Shown here in pieces: positions 49,377 through 58,954 of a DNA stretch of 64,000 bases. Every line of letters starts with the position of its first letter. Within the stretch, counting starts at the first letter, position 1. Both the position numbers and the translations under genes were made by a program. The notes beneath the pieces are model-generated. The model searched no databases. It was not told the origin of the DNA and saw nothing but the letters and a program-made list of their open reading frames with translations. The DNA comes from Bacillus proteolyticus (lineage in GTDB: Bacteria > Bacillota > Bacilli > Bacillales > Bacillaceae_G), in NCBI RefSeq assembly GCF_001884065.1, contig NZ_MACH01000153.1, positions 62,001 to 126,000 of the forward strand, given 5' to 3'.

Positions 49377-51373
49377 GTGTTTCAAAACGATTGTTTCAAT
49401 ATGCGATGAAAGTAAAAGGGACGATTTTTGCAGCGATGGCGATGTTATTTATTTTCGTTATCGCAGAGCTTGCCGGTCCGTTCGTCGCTAAAACGATGAT
49501 TGACGATCATATCGTTGCGATAGAGAAATCTTGGTATGAGACAGAAAAGAGTGAAGATGCTGTTTCATATAATGGCGCCTATTATAAGCGAAGTGATCGC
49601 TTTGAACAAGGTGAGAAAAAAGGAAAAGAAGTACGCGTGATGCAAGTCGGTTTTCAATATTACTTTGTACCAAATAAAGTGAATATTGAAGGGTCACGTT
49701 CTGTAAAAGGTGATATGATTACCGTTCAAAATGGTAAGGCGGTGCAAGTGTATAAAGCGAAAGCATTAATGAAGGAAGAAGTGTTTGCGTTTTATAAGCC
49801 AGAAATAAACCCCCTACTATTACTTGGTGGAGGCTATTTTGCTCTATTAGTAATTGTGTCATTATTTGCATATGGAAAGCAGTTTTTCTTACAGAAGGCA
49901 GCGAACAAAATTATTCAAATTATGAGGGAAGATGTCTTCTCTCATATTCAAACGTTACCGATCAGGTACTTTGATCATTTACCAGCAGGGAAAATCGTTT
50001 CGCGTGTAACGAATGATACAGAGGCCATTCGGGATTTATACGTAACAGTACTTGCGACATTTGTCTCCAGCATCATTTATATTATCGGGATATTTGCTGC
50101 GCTATTTTTACTCGATGTGAAACTTGCGTCGTTCTGTTTATTAATTATCCCGATTTTAATTGTTTGGGCGATTTTATATAGAAAGTATGCATCTGTATAC
50201 AATCATAAAATGCGTTCACGTTTATCCGATATTAACGGTACAGTGAATGAATCGATTCAAGGGATGCCGATTATTCAAACGTTCCGTCAAGAACGTGAAA
50301 CGAAAAAAGAGTTTGAAGAATTAAATGGCGATTATTTTAAGTATCAAAATAAAATTTTAAATTTAAATGCAGCAACTTCGCATAACTTAGTGTCTGTATT
50401 ACGAAATATCGCTTTCACGGGTGTGATTTGGTATTTCGGGGGAGCTTCATTAAGTGCTTCAGGCATCATTTCTCTAGGGATACTGTATGCGTTCGTTGAT
50501 TATTTAACGAGATTGTTCTCACCTATTACAAATATGGTAAATCAGCTTGCTAACTTAGAACAATCGCGCGTTGCATCAGAGCGTGTCTTCGAATTGCTAG
50601 AGGAAAAGGGAGAGGCAGTGGAAGAAGATCGTATGCCTCGCTTAAACGGAAATGTGAAATTCGAAAATGTTTCGTTTTCTTACAATGGAAAAGATGAAGT
50701 GTTAAAAAATATTTCTTTCGAAGCGAAACAAGGAGAGACGGTGGCACTTGTTGGTCATACTGGATCAGGAAAAAGTTCCATTATGAATGTGCTCTTTCAG
50801 TTTTATGAATTTCAAAAAGGAAAGCTTACGATTGATGGTCACGATGTAACAGAGATGCCGAAACAAGCAACTCGTGAACATATGGGAATTGTACTACAAG
50901 ATCCGTTTCTATTTAGCGGGACAGTGGCATCCAATGTTAGCTTAGAGAATGAAAAAATTTCAACAGATCGCATCGTAAAGGCGTTACGTGACGTTGGTGC
51001 TGAAAGGTTTGCAAACAATATAGATGAAGAAATTACGGAGAAAGGGAGTACACTTTCAACCGGAGAACGTCAGCTTATTTCGTTTGCTAGGGCACTCGCT
51101 TTTGATCCAGCTATCTTAATTTTAGATGAAGCAACGTCTAGTATTGATACAGAAACAGAGGCGATGATTCAACAAGCACTAGAAGTTGTGAAAAAAGGAA
51201 GAACGACGTTTATTATCGCTCACCGACTTTCAACAATTAAAAGCGCAGATCAAATTATTGTGCTTGATAGAGGAACCATTTTAGAAAAAGGCTCTCATGA
51301 TGAGTTAATGAAAAAGCGCGGACGTTATTACGATATGTACAAAACGCAAATGGAAGGAAACCAGAGCGCTTAA
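49373..51373 (+). CDS. bmrD: Heterodimeric multidrug ABC exporter subunit BmrD (YheH)
   Basis: 666 residues. A ~90-residue insert between the first two helices (~45-140, WYETEKSEDAV...KALMKEE) is the extracellular domain unique to BmrD. Walker A GHTGSGKSS at 461-469, degenerate signature LSTGE at 561-565 and a normal Walker B with Glu586. The canonical site is thus BmrD Walker plus BmrC LSGGQ; the degenerate one is BmrC Asp500 plus BmrD LSTGE. ATGA overlap with bmrC couples translation. Confidence 0.93.
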   Translation: MSVSKRLFQYAMKVKGTIFAAMAMLFIFVIAELAGPFVAKTMIDDHIVAIEKSWYETEKSEDAVSYNGAYYKRSDRFEQGEKKGKEVRVMQVGFQYYFVPNKVNIEGSRSVKGDMITVQNGKAVQVYKAKALMKEEVFAFYKPEINPLLLLGGGYFALLVIVSLFAYGKQFFLQKAANKIIQIMREDVFSHIQTLPIRYFDHLPAGKIVSRVTNDTEAIRDLYVTVLATFVSSIIYIIGIFAALFLLDVKLASFCLLIIPILIVWAILYRKYASVYNHKMRSRLSDINGTVNESIQGMPIIQTFRQERETKKEFEELNGDYFKYQNKILNLNAATSHNLVSVLRNIAFTGVIWYFGGASLSASGIISLGILYAFVDYLTRLFSPITNMVNQLANLEQSRVASERVFELLEEKGEAVEEDRMPRLNGNVKFENVSFSYNGKDEVLKNISFEAKQGETVALVGHTGSGKSSIMNVLFQFYEFQKGKLTIDGHDVTEMPKQATREHMGIVLQDPFLFSGTVASNVSLENEKISTDRIVKALRDVGAERFANNIDEEITEKGSTLSTGERQLISFARALAFDPAILILDEATSSIDTETEAMIQQALEVVKKGRTTFIIAHRLSTIKSADQIIVLDRGTILEKGSHDELMKKRGRYYDMYKTQMEGNQSA

Positions 51374-51383
51374 TATGTAGAGG

Positions 51384-51416
51384 GGAGAACTTGTGATTTT
51401 CACAAGTTCTTTTTTA
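51384..51416 (+). terminator. Terminator of the bmr operon
   Basis: AGAACTTGTG/CACAAGTTCT arms and TTTTTT. Confidence 0.85.
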
Positions 51417-51667
51417 TTGATGAACATGTCGACTCTTTAGCGAATTACGACAGTTAAATAAGAAGTATTGTTTTACCTTTTTCTTTATAAATGCTATATT
51501 AAAAAATGTTACTTATTTTTTGTATGTAGCGTTATTTTTCCCTTTTGTTTGATTATGAAGAAAAAGGATAAACTAAATAAGAACATTTTCATTGAAAAAT
51601 TGCTCAAGATTGCATACAATCAATATAGTTTTTAAATTCCTATCAGAATACTTGGAGGATTACCATC

Positions 51668-52465
51668 ATGAAAAAATTATTTTCAGTGCTTGCAGTAACT
51701 ACATTAGCGATCGGGATTGTAGCCGGCTGCGGTAAAGAAGAGAAAAAAGATACAGCTAGTCAAGACGCGTTACAAAAGATTAAACAAAGCGGTGAACTTG
51801 TAATTGGTACAGAAGGTACATATCCACCATTTACGTTCCACGATTCAAGCAATAAATTAACTGGATTTGACGTTGAACTATCGGAAGAAGTTGCAAAACG
51901 TTTAGGTGTAAAACCTGTATTTAAAGAAACACAATGGGATAGCTTACTTGCTGGCCTAGACGCAAAACGTTTCGATATGGTTGCAAACGAAGTTGGTATT
52001 CGTGAAGATCGTCAAAAGAAATACGATTTCTCTAAACCATACATTTCATCTTCAGCGGCATTAGTTATCGCAAAAGATAAAGATAAGCCTGCTACATTTG
52101 CTGATGTAAAAGGGTTAAAAGGAGCACAATCTTTAACGAGTAACTATGCAGATATTGCTAAGAAAAACGGTGCAGAAATCGAAGGTGTAGAAGGATTTAG
52201 CCAAGCGGCAGAATTATTAGCTTCAGGACGCGTTGATTTTACAATTAATGATAAGTTATCAGTATTAAATTATTTAGAAACGAAAAAAGATGCAAAAATT
52301 AAAATTGTAGATACAGAAAAAGAAGCTTCACAAAGTGGATTCTTATTCCGTAAAGGTAGCGATAAGCTTGTACAAGAAGTAGATAAAGCGTTAGAAGATA
52401 TGAAAAAAGACGGTACGTATGACAAAATAACGAAAAAATGGTTCGGTGAAAATGTTTCTAAGTAG
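51668..52465 (+). CDS. tcyA: Cystine-type ABC transporter substrate-binding lipoprotein
   Basis: 265 residues. Lipoprotein signal AIGIVAGC with Cys21, then the SBP_bac_3 fold: LVIGTEGTYPPFTF, LTGFDVELSEEVAKRLG, and ASQSGFLFRKG. This family binds polar amino acids; overall resemblance and the permease/ATPase partners fit B. subtilis TcyA (YckK), the cystine receptor. ATG follows TTGGAGG. First gene of tcyABC. Confidence 0.85.
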   Translation: MKKLFSVLAVTTLAIGIVAGCGKEEKKDTASQDALQKIKQSGELVIGTEGTYPPFTFHDSSNKLTGFDVELSEEVAKRLGVKPVFKETQWDSLLAGLDAKRFDMVANEVGIREDRQKKYDFSKPYISSSAALVIAKDKDKPATFADVKGLKGAQSLTSNYADIAKKNGAEIEGVEGFSQAAELLASGRVDFTINDKLSVLNYLETKKDAKIKIVDTEKEASQSGFLFRKGSDKLVQEVDKALEDMKKDGTYDKITKKWFGENVSK

Positions 52466-53150
52466 TGTAGTGGTCTCAGATCGACTGTCTACTTGGATAG
52501 ATATTATGCAGTCTTCCTTCATGCCTATGCTGAAGGAAGCTGTATTTACGACAATTCCATTAACGCTTATTACATTTATTATCGGTATTATACTTGCGAC
52601 GCTAACAGCGCTCGCTCGTATTTCAGGTAGTCGTATTTTACAATGGATTGCTCGTATCTATGTATCTATCATTCGCGGAACGCCACTTCTTGTACAGTTA
52701 TTTATTATTTTCTATGGTCTTCCAACTCTTAATATTGAGGTTGAGCCATATACAGCAGCAATTATTGGTTTTTCATTAAATGTTGGTGCATATGCATCTG
52801 AAATTATTCGTGCTTCTATTCTTTCTATTCCGAAAGGACAGTGGGAAGCAGCTTACACAATTGGGATGACATATCCGCAAGCATTAAAACGTGTTATTTT
52901 ACCGCAAGCGACGCGTGTATCTATTCCGCCGCTTTCGAATACATTTATTAGTTTAGTGAAGGATACTTCATTAGCGTCGTTAATTTTAGTAACAGAAATG
53001 TTCCGAAAAGCGCAGGAAATTGCGGCAATGAACTATGAGTTTTTAATTGTTTATTTTGAAGCAGGTCTAATTTATTGGGTAATTTGCTTCTTATTATCTA
53101 TCGTGCAACAAATATTAGAAAAACGTTCAGAACGTTATACTCTAAAATAA
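52446..53150 (+). CDS. tcyB: Cystine-type ABC transporter permease
   Basis: 234 residues if started at the GTG 52446; the ATG at 52452 is equally likely. It overlaps tcyA by ~20 bp. Five membrane segments with the HisM-type motifs [22 protein letters not shown] and [23 protein letters not shown] (ATPase-contact loop). Permease for polar amino acids, here probably cystine. Confidence 0.87.
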   Translation: MKMFLSSVVVSDRLSTWIDIMQSSFMPMLKEAVFTTIPLTLITFIIGIILATLTALARISGSRILQWIARIYVSIIRGTPLLVQLFIIFYGLPTLNIEVEPYTAAIIGFSLNVGAYASEIIRASILSIPKGQWEAAYTIGMTYPQALKRVILPQATRVSIPPLSNTFISLVKDTSLASLILVTEMFRKAQEIAAMNYEFLIVYFEAGLIYWVICFLLSIVQQILEKRSERYTLK

Positions 53151-53178
53151 CCCTTTCATAAAAGGAGTTTTTGTTTTT

Positions 53179-53913
53179 ATGATTTCAATTCAACATTTAC
53201 AAAAAAGTTTCGGAGATAATACCGTACTAAAGCATATAGATTTATCAGTTGAGAAGGGCGAAGTGGTTGTTATTATCGGGCCATCTGGATCTGGTAAAAC
53301 GACATTCTTACGTTGCCTCAACGTGTTAGAAACGCCGAATGCTGGTAATATTCGCATCGGCAATAAAGAGCTCGATTTCTCTCAAAAAGTAACGAAGAAA
53401 GATATTGTAAATCTTCGTACGCAAACAGGTATGGTATTCCAGCACCATAATCTATTTCCTCATTTAACGGCACTTCAAAATGTAATGGAAGGGCTCGTTA
53501 CAGTGAAAAAGATGGAGAAAGAAGAAGCGAAGAAAAAAGCAAACTATTTCCTTGAAAAAGTTGGTCTTGCGGATAAAGTAGACTTATATCCGTTCCAATT
53601 ATCAGGTGGACAACAACAGCGCGTTGGAATCGCTCGTGCACTTGCGATGGAGCCGGAAGTTTTACTATTTGATGAACCAACGTCAGCACTTGATCCTGAG
53701 CTAGTTCAAGAAGTTTTAAAGGTTATGAAAGAACTTGCTAAAGAAGGAATGACGATGGTCATTGTAACGCATGAAATGCGTTTTGCTCATCAAATTGCGG
53801 ACCGTGTTATTTTCATGGATGGCGGTGTCGTTGTCGAACAAGGTACACCGGAAGATGTATTTACAAATCCAAAAGAAGAACGAACGAAGAAGTTTTTACA
53901 AATGTTGCAATAA
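53179..53913 (+). CDS. tcyC: Cystine-type ABC transporter ATP-binding protein
   Basis: 244 residues; Walker [10 protein letters not shown] at 34-42, signature LSGGQQQR (~140), Walker [15 protein letters not shown] and the H-loop VTHEM. GlnQ/TcyC type ATPase; ATG follows AAAGGAG. Completes the tcyABC importer. Confidence 0.92.
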   Translation: MISIQHLQKSFGDNTVLKHIDLSVEKGEVVVIIGPSGSGKTTFLRCLNVLETPNAGNIRIGNKELDFSQKVTKKDIVNLRTQTGMVFQHHNLFPHLTALQNVMEGLVTVKKMEKEEAKKKANYFLEKVGLADKVDLYPFQLSGGQQQRVGIARALAMEPEVLLFDEPTSALDPELVQEVLKVMKELAKEGMTMVIVTHEMRFAHQIADRVIFMDGGVVVEQGTPEDVFTNPKEERTKKFLQMLQ

Positions 53914-53918
53914 ATTAA

Positions 53919-53953
53919 GGAAGGTCTCAAGGCATATGCCTTGAGACCTTTTT
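53919..53953. terminator. Terminator between tcyC and the SASP gene
   Basis: A perfect 30-bp palindrome (53921-53950, arms AAGGTCTCAAGGCAT) followed by TTT; serves both convergent genes. Confidence 0.9.
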
Positions 53954-53964
53954 GCCATATATAT

Positions 53965-54168
53965 TTATTTTTGGAATCCGCCAAGGCTTTGCTCAGCCAT
54001 TGCAACTAAACGTTTTGTAATTTCTCCACCAACAGAACCGTTAGCGCGAGCCGTAGAATCTGCTCCTAATTGTACACCAAATTCTTGAGCGATTTCGTAC
54101 TTCATTTGATCGATTGCAGCTGTTGCTCCTGGTACTACTAATTGATTGTAAGAACTTTGGTTTGCCAT
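53965..54168 (-). CDS. sspB: Alpha/beta-type small acid-soluble spore protein (SspB-like)
   Basis: 67 residues with the two conserved SASP segments: [19 protein letters not shown], containing the GPR protease site (E-IA-EFGV), and [20 protein letters not shown]. Binds spore DNA and protects it from UV, and is digested at germination. Its position next to yheE-D-C-B-A matches sspB of B. subtilis. AAGGAGG lies 10 bp upstream, and a sigma-G promoter and a structured leader precede it. Confidence 0.92.
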   Translation of the reverse strand: MANQSSYNQLVVPGATAAIDQMKYEIAQEFGVQLGADSTARANGSVGGEITKRLVAMAEQSLGGFQK

Positions 54169-54207
54169 AGGAATATATCCTCCTTAGAGTTATAAAATTT
54201 TTTTTGG

Positions 54208-54257
54208 TTGGACTAGCTGGATTTGAACCAGATTATCGCCCCGTTTGGCGCTAATCC
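54208..54257 (-). ncRNA. tRNA-like three-stem structure in the sspB leader
   Basis: On the minus strand a 7-bp stem GGATTAG/CTAGTCC (one G-U) encloses a hairpin CGCC-AAACGG-GGCG and a T-arm look-alike CTGG-TTCAAAT-CCAG, with an ATAAT linker between them and AACCA after the last arm. The loop TTCAAAT equals the canonical tRNA T-loop. It is too short for a tRNA (no anticodon arm). It lies between the sigma-G promoter and the ribosome site. Confidence 0.55.
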
Positions 54258-54280
54258 ATCGGTAATTAAGTTTGTACTCA

Positions 54281-54310
54281 TAGTATGGATGTTACCTAGA
54301 AAGATATACA
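54281..54310 (-). promoter_or_regulatory. Sigma-G promoter of sspB
   Basis: Minus strand TGTATA (54305-54310), 17-bp spacer, CATACTA (54281-54287), close to the sigma-G consensus. Transcription would start near 54274, giving a ~105-nt leader. Confidence 0.7.
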
Positions 54311-54590
54311 AAATAATAATTTGTAAATTTTGTAAAAAAATCTTCGCTATTTTGTAAATTATGAAATAAGAGTAATCGTTGTATTTTTAAGAAAGAAGGC
54401 TAAACTAAGAGCGAAATCATCTGCGTTTAAATTCTATATATAATCAGCTGTGCTTACAGCTTAGTAAAATAAAAATTACATTGGTATCAGCTTCATAGTT
54501 CTGTTTTAATCCGGGATGGGGCAGGAAAAGGTACTGACTGACCGCTCCTATGCACGGCTAGAATCTAAAAAGGATAACATATGGAGGAAT
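54311..54590. other. Intergenic region before yheE
   Basis: About 280 bp without a supported gene; a plus-strand frame from 54516 overlaps yheE in another phase and has no ribosome site. It must hold the yheE promoter, which I could not place. Confidence 0.4.
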
Positions 54591-54594
54591 CACG

Positions 54595-54840
54595 ATGGGA
54601 ATTTGTCCGCTTTGCAATGCATTAGAATCACAAACATATTCTTGTCAAAATTGCCAAGGAATACTCCAAGATTATGGGAAAGCTGTAGATTACATAGATG
54701 ATTACAGTGCATATATGGATCAGGAATTATTAAGTGCGGTAGATGGTTTAACACATAATAATTCAAATGAATATTGCAATCATATTTTTTATTGCGGAGT
54801 ATGTAATGTGGAAATGGAAGTTGTAGTGAAGTTTGTATAA
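54595..54840 (+). CDS. yheE: Small Cys-rich (zinc-ribbon-like) protein, YheE position
   Basis: 81 residues with CPLC, CQNC and a C-terminal CNHIFYCGVC pair, plausible zinc knuckles. ATG follows GGAGG. The gene sits between sspB and yheD exactly as yheE does in B. subtilis; the name rests on synteny. The stop codon TAA is supplied by the first bases of a bcr1-like repeat, so the original C-terminus may have been changed. Confidence 0.7.
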   Translation: MGICPLCNALESQTYSCQNCQGILQDYGKAVDYIDDYSAYMDQELLSAVDGLTHNNSNEYCNHIFYCGVCNVEMEVVVKFV

Positions 54841-54993
54841 AGTGAAACTTTAATCAGTGGGGGGGGTTCACCCCCCACTAATTATTAGCCCGTACCAATC
54901 GGGCGTTTACGGGCAGCGGGGTTTCCGCTTAACTTCTTTGCTCCAGCCGAATTTTGAGGTGGGGGTTTTACTGCCCACAAATAGCGGGATAAA
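54837..54993 (+). repeat. Full-length bcr1-like repeat (157 bp)
   Basis: Begins ATAAAGTGAAACTTTAATCA, ends ACAAATAGCGGGATAAA, flanked by the ATAAA direct repeat. Inside are GGGGGG/CCCCCC and CCCGTA/TACGGG hairpins. Length, ends and duplication fit bcr1, the ~155-bp mobile repeat of the B. cereus group (from memory). It is the parent form of the shorter copies in the window. Confidence 0.75.
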
Positions 54994-54995
54994 TA

Positions 54996-55039
54996 GAAAA
55001 CTTCCACCTTATGAATGAGGTGGAAGTTTTTGTTTTTTT
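54996..55039. terminator. Terminator after yheD
   Basis: AAACTTCCACCT/AGGTGGAAGTTT arms with T and A runs, shared between the repeat side and yheD. Confidence 0.9.
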
Positions 55040-56469
55040 ATTTGTGAGTTAATCATAGGGGATGGGATATTTTCAGTGTTAGGTGCAGGGTTTGATTGTA
55101 TTTGAGATACTTTTTCTTTCGAATCGCGCAAAGAATGTTCAGTTAAATAGATGGCATATTCATAAAATAATTGGCGCGTAAGCTCGCTTTGTTCTTTTAA
55201 CTTTTCATCTTGGAATACAGTTCGCCCTGGTTTAGAATTTGCCTCAAATAACCACGGGTTTTCCGCTGTATCTAAACCGATATCGAAACCAATCTCTCCA
55301 ATGTTCCCAGTTACTTGTCGATCAAGTGCATAGCTGATTTGTAAGGCTGTTTGTTTTAGTTTATTTTCAATTTGAACCTGCTGTGTTGAATCGGGAAATA
55401 GTTCCTGAAGTAATTTCGTATCACCGCCGCTATTTACATGAGTTGTTAAGCTACCTTTACCGGCGATTTTTGCGACGATTGCACTGACTACCCAATTACC
55501 AAAATGGTTTTTATTTGTATGAATGCGAAAATCGACGGGTTGCCCTTCGAAGCGGAGCAGTGAGATACCTTGTTGTACGATGAATTTTTTTAAATCATGT
55601 CCTTTTAACACATGGTTAAGAAGTGCTTCTAATGATTGATACTTTCTTAGTTTATTTTGTTCATTTTCACGATAACGACAATAGTAGCGATTTTCAGTTT
55701 GAGAATAGAGTATTTGATGAATGTTTCTTCCGAAGCTACCATGTATCGGCTTCATATAAATGTACTTATACGTACCGAGAAGTCGTTCTACTTGTTCAAA
55801 ATGTTGGAATTCTTCTGTTTTTGGTAAGAATGGTTTCATTGAATCTTCTTTCATTAGAAGGCGATGCACTTCCCATTTGTTGAAAAACCCTGGATTAAAC
55901 CATGGAATCGCATAGTCGCTTTCTAATCGTTTTTTTGCTCTTATGATAGGTTTGTAATTTTCTGCTTGGCGATTTGGTAAACGGTCGTAAATGACATTTG
56001 GTAAAGGGACTTTGTTTTTTACCCATTTGCTATCTTGAAAGAAGTACCCTTCAATTGTTTCCTCTGCCCAGTTTATATGTTGAAGGCCAAAGACAAATAC
56101 AAATGGCTGCAATGTGAATGGTGGTGTTAATAACTCACCGAGAGAGATGGAACGACTCCCTAAAGGAGAATTAGAATCATCGTTAAAGCCAGTTGTGAAA
56201 ATCCCGATTAATGGGCCGAAAACAATGGTTTGATTGTGTAAGAAGGCATGGATTGTTGCTGAATGCGGTAGTAAAAGATTGGCTGCAATTTGTTCGCCAA
56301 TAATGATTTCTCGCGTGAATGAATAGTGAATTTTAATATTCTCACATGCAATATAACGTAAGCCAAAGGAAAGGGATGTAATTGGCGGTGTAATAGAAAA
56401 AACGTAAGGTAAAGTAATACTATTTGGATGCTCATCTGAAATACTTAATGTATATATGTGTTCTTTCAA
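55009..56469 (-). CDS. yheD: YheC/YheD-family endospore coat-associated protein, ATP-grasp fold
   Basis: 486 residues from a TTG at 56469 (AGGAGG 9 bp upstream). An N-terminal ~170-residue domain precedes an ATP-grasp-like C-terminal half (KYIYMKPIHGSFGRNIHQI, RIHTNKNHFGNWVVSAIVAKI, NIGEIGFDIGLDTAENPWLFEANSKPGR). YheC/YheD are sporulation proteins associated with the coat; the enzymatic reaction is unknown. Operon with yheC. Confidence 0.88.
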   Translation of the reverse strand: MKEHIYTLSISDEHPNSITLPYVFSITPPITSLSFGLRYIACENIKIHYSFTREIIIGEQIAANLLLPHSATIHAFLHNQTIVFGPLIGIFTTGFNDDSNSPLGSRSISLGELLTPPFTLQPFVFVFGLQHINWAEETIEGYFFQDSKWVKNKVPLPNVIYDRLPNRQAENYKPIIRAKKRLESDYAIPWFNPGFFNKWEVHRLLMKEDSMKPFLPKTEEFQHFEQVERLLGTYKYIYMKPIHGSFGRNIHQILYSQTENRYYCRYRENEQNKLRKYQSLEALLNHVLKGHDLKKFIVQQGISLLRFEGQPVDFRIHTNKNHFGNWVVSAIVAKIAGKGSLTTHVNSGGDTKLLQELFPDSTQQVQIENKLKQTALQISYALDRQVTGNIGEIGFDIGLDTAENPWLFEANSKPGRTVFQDEKLKEQSELTRQLFYEYAIYLTEHSLRDSKEKVSQIQSNPAPNTENIPSPMINSQIKKQKLPPHS

Positions 56470-56488
56470 CGGGGGGCTCCTCCTTTCG

Positions 56489-57541
56489 TTATGGTGTAAA
56501 TCGGCTAAATTTTAATGGACCATGAAAAATTTGTTCAGCCAGTTCGTCGTTGTACCTAGTATAAACTTCGTAAGAAGGCATCGTATTAACGTACATAAGC
56601 CAAATGGCACCTTTTTGATCCATAATGGTAGAAAGTTCTAATTCAAATAATGACGAATAGGACTGATCGAGTGTTTTGAACACTTCATTAACAACATCAT
56701 GCAAAGCATCTTTCAATAATTGAACACCAGTTGAAGAAAGCAAATATTTAATTTTGGAAAATGGATGTATCATGGAACGCTCTGTTACGGGAAGTAAAAA
56801 TTGTGCTGGGAATGAAGCTTTTTGTATGAATTGACCGAGCACTACCCAGTTCTGTTCTTTATTTTTTTGCATAATGGTTCGAATATGAATCGGATATGAT
56901 AGTTGATTTGGAGCATGTAACATTGGATGAATCATATAACGGGATGAGTGTATGTTCGATTGGCACCATGATATAAAGTCATCTGTCCGTTTGAATTGAG
57001 TAGAAGTACGATGCTGTTCATTTATTGTATCGATATGAAATGTTTTATGTTTGTAAGTGACTCGATATAAATTTTCATTAGAATGTATATTGATTGGTCT
57101 TATAATGATATCTCTTGTTTCTAGTAGTAATTTGAAAATTCCTTGTACCGTTCCTTTTTTTATTTTTGGAATGTAAGGGGAAAGACGTTTATTAGTAAGA
57201 AAAAGATTGTGTAAATCACTTGGATTAATAAGTGTGTTATTTAAAAAAGTAGTCGAGGAACGTTTGCGTAATGAATGAATAATCGATTTTGCTTGGTGGA
57301 AGTCTTTATCTTCTTTGAAATGACAGCGATCATATATGTATGAAGGAATGGGAAAGGTTTGATCTATCCAATTTCCTGTATCTGTATCATAAATAAGACC
57401 AGAAACAAGATCTGTCTTTGAATCAATGCTAAACGGTGTGAATTGAGCAACGACGTTATGATACAGACGAGCTCGCTTAGCGATTTCGGTGTAATACATT
57501 TGCTCGTGATGAAATTTAGAAGTTAAAAGACCAAGAACCAA
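56489..57541 (-). CDS. yheC: YheC/YheD-family endospore coat-associated protein
   Basis: 350 residues from a TTG at 57541 with AAAGGAG 8 bp upstream; the GTG three codons earlier touches that site. Same family as yheD but shorter and more divergent (DIIIRPINIHSNENLYRV; FELELSTIMDQKGAIWLMYVNTMPSYEVY), with the final Glu/Asn ligands changed, so catalysis is doubtful. Expressed with yheD, 19 bp apart. Confidence 0.85.
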   Translation of the reverse strand: MVLGLLTSKFHHEQMYYTEIAKRARLYHNVVAQFTPFSIDSKTDLVSGLIYDTDTGNWIDQTFPIPSYIYDRCHFKEDKDFHQAKSIIHSLRKRSSTTFLNNTLINPSDLHNLFLTNKRLSPYIPKIKKGTVQGIFKLLLETRDIIIRPINIHSNENLYRVTYKHKTFHIDTINEQHRTSTQFKRTDDFISWCQSNIHSSRYMIHPMLHAPNQLSYPIHIRTIMQKNKEQNWVVLGQFIQKASFPAQFLLPVTERSMIHPFSKIKYLLSSTGVQLLKDALHDVVNEVFKTLDQSYSSLFELELSTIMDQKGAIWLMYVNTMPSYEVYTRYNDELAEQIFHGPLKFSRFTP

Positions 57542-57672
57542 CGAAATCACTCCTTTATTAACAAGATGTTTGCATAATAGGCGAAGCTATATATTGCAAA
57601 TACATTTTTATACCATTATACTTTTGTCCGTATGACGATATGCTATAGTTTTGGAGAAGTGAAAGGTTGATT

Positions 57673-58812
57673 ATGATGAATATATGGTTGAATATGTTAA
57701 CAACAACAGGACTCGGGGCGATTATTGGAGGATACACAAATCATTTAGCAATAAAAATGTTATTCCGTCCTCATCGTCCGATTTATATTGGAAAGTTTCA
57801 AGTTCCATTTACGCCAGGGTTAATTCCGAAACGTCGCGATGAGCTTGCTGTTCAATTAGGAAAAATGGTTGTAGAGCATTTGTTAACGCCAGAAGGAATC
57901 GGAAAGAAGCTAACAAATGAAGAGTTTCAAAAAAGTTTAATCCACTGGGCACAAGCAGAAGTGGATAAAGTAATTACGAATGAACAGTCGTTACGACAAA
58001 TGTTAGAAAAATGGGATGTAGCGCATGTAGAAAAAGAAGCAATCGGTAAAATCGAACATGCGATTACAGAAAAGATTCAGGCATTTTTAACGGAGTACTA
58101 TACATATACATGGGAACAAGCTTTACCTCATTCTGTACATGAAAAAATAGAGAATACGATCCCAAATGTCTCGGCGTTTATTTTAGAGCGAGGAATTAAA
58201 TTTTTTGAAAGTGAAGAAGGGAAAGCGCGTCTTTCAAAAATGATTGATGATTTTTTTGCTTCTAGGGGAACGCTGCTTAACTTAGTCGGGATGTTTTTAG
58301 GAAATGTAAGTGTAGTGGATCGTGTGCAGCCAGAAGTCATTAAGTTTTTAGGGCAAGATGGCACAAAGCAGCTTTTAACTGATGTACTGCAAAAAGAGTG
58401 GGAAAAGTTAAAAGGAAGAGATGTAAAAGAATTAGAAACGTTTGTAGAAAAAGAAATGATTGTGAAATCCATATTGTCAGCAGTTAAAGTTGAGGAAACA
58501 GTGAGTAAATTTTTAAATCAATCTGTTCAGCAAGTATGTGAGCCAGTTCGAGAAACAATCATGGGAAATGTAGTCCCAAGTGCAGTAACGAAAGGATTGA
58601 AGTGGGGGACAGAAAACGTAGAAAGTATATTAAACAATCTCCACCTTGCGGAAATTGTCCAGCAAGAAGTGTCTACATTTTCAACGGAGAGACTAGAGGA
58701 CCTAGTCTTGTCCATAACGAAAAATGAATTGAAAATGATTACGTATTTAGGGGCATTATTAGGGGGAATGATTGGACTCGTGCAAGGGGTGTTACTTCTG
58801 TTCCTTAGGTAA
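57673..58812 (+). CDS. yheB: DUF445-family membrane protein (YheB)
   Basis: 379 residues from the ATG at 57673 (AAAGG upstream; TTG at 57667 is the edge of the frame). N-terminal segment [43 protein letters not shown] is the DUF445 signature; a long helical middle and a C-terminal membrane segment (~355-377). Function unknown. Divergent from yheDC. Confidence 0.88.
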   Translation: MMNIWLNMLTTTGLGAIIGGYTNHLAIKMLFRPHRPIYIGKFQVPFTPGLIPKRRDELAVQLGKMVVEHLLTPEGIGKKLTNEEFQKSLIHWAQAEVDKVITNEQSLRQMLEKWDVAHVEKEAIGKIEHAITEKIQAFLTEYYTYTWEQALPHSVHEKIENTIPNVSAFILERGIKFFESEEGKARLSKMIDDFFASRGTLLNLVGMFLGNVSVVDRVQPEVIKFLGQDGTKQLLTDVLQKEWEKLKGRDVKELETFVEKEMIVKSILSAVKVEETVSKFLNQSVQQVCEPVRETIMGNVVPSAVTKGLKWGTENVESILNNLHLAEIVQQEVSTFSTERLEDLVLSITKNELKMITYLGALLGGMIGLVQGVLLLFLR

Positions 58813-58954
58813 TAAAGCGAATACATAGAAATAAAAGTGAAATTTCTTCACATCTCTTGCATAGTTTGATATGGTAAGAAGAGGTGCGTATGTAAATGCA
58901 CTTAAAAGGCGGTGCGAGCGAAAAGCGCTAGCCTTCTAAAGGAGGAAAAATAAA

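Noticed and set aside
54198-54274. A true tRNA gene upstream of sspB
   Set aside because: The T-arm mimic and AACCA end are tRNA-like, but no 5' acceptor strand exists at tRNA distance and there is no anticodon arm, so I call it a tRNA-like leader instead.
54516-54701. 61-codon frame overlapping yheE
   Set aside because: Wrong phase relative to the Cys-rich yheE frame, which has a GGAGG site; no ribosome site of its own.
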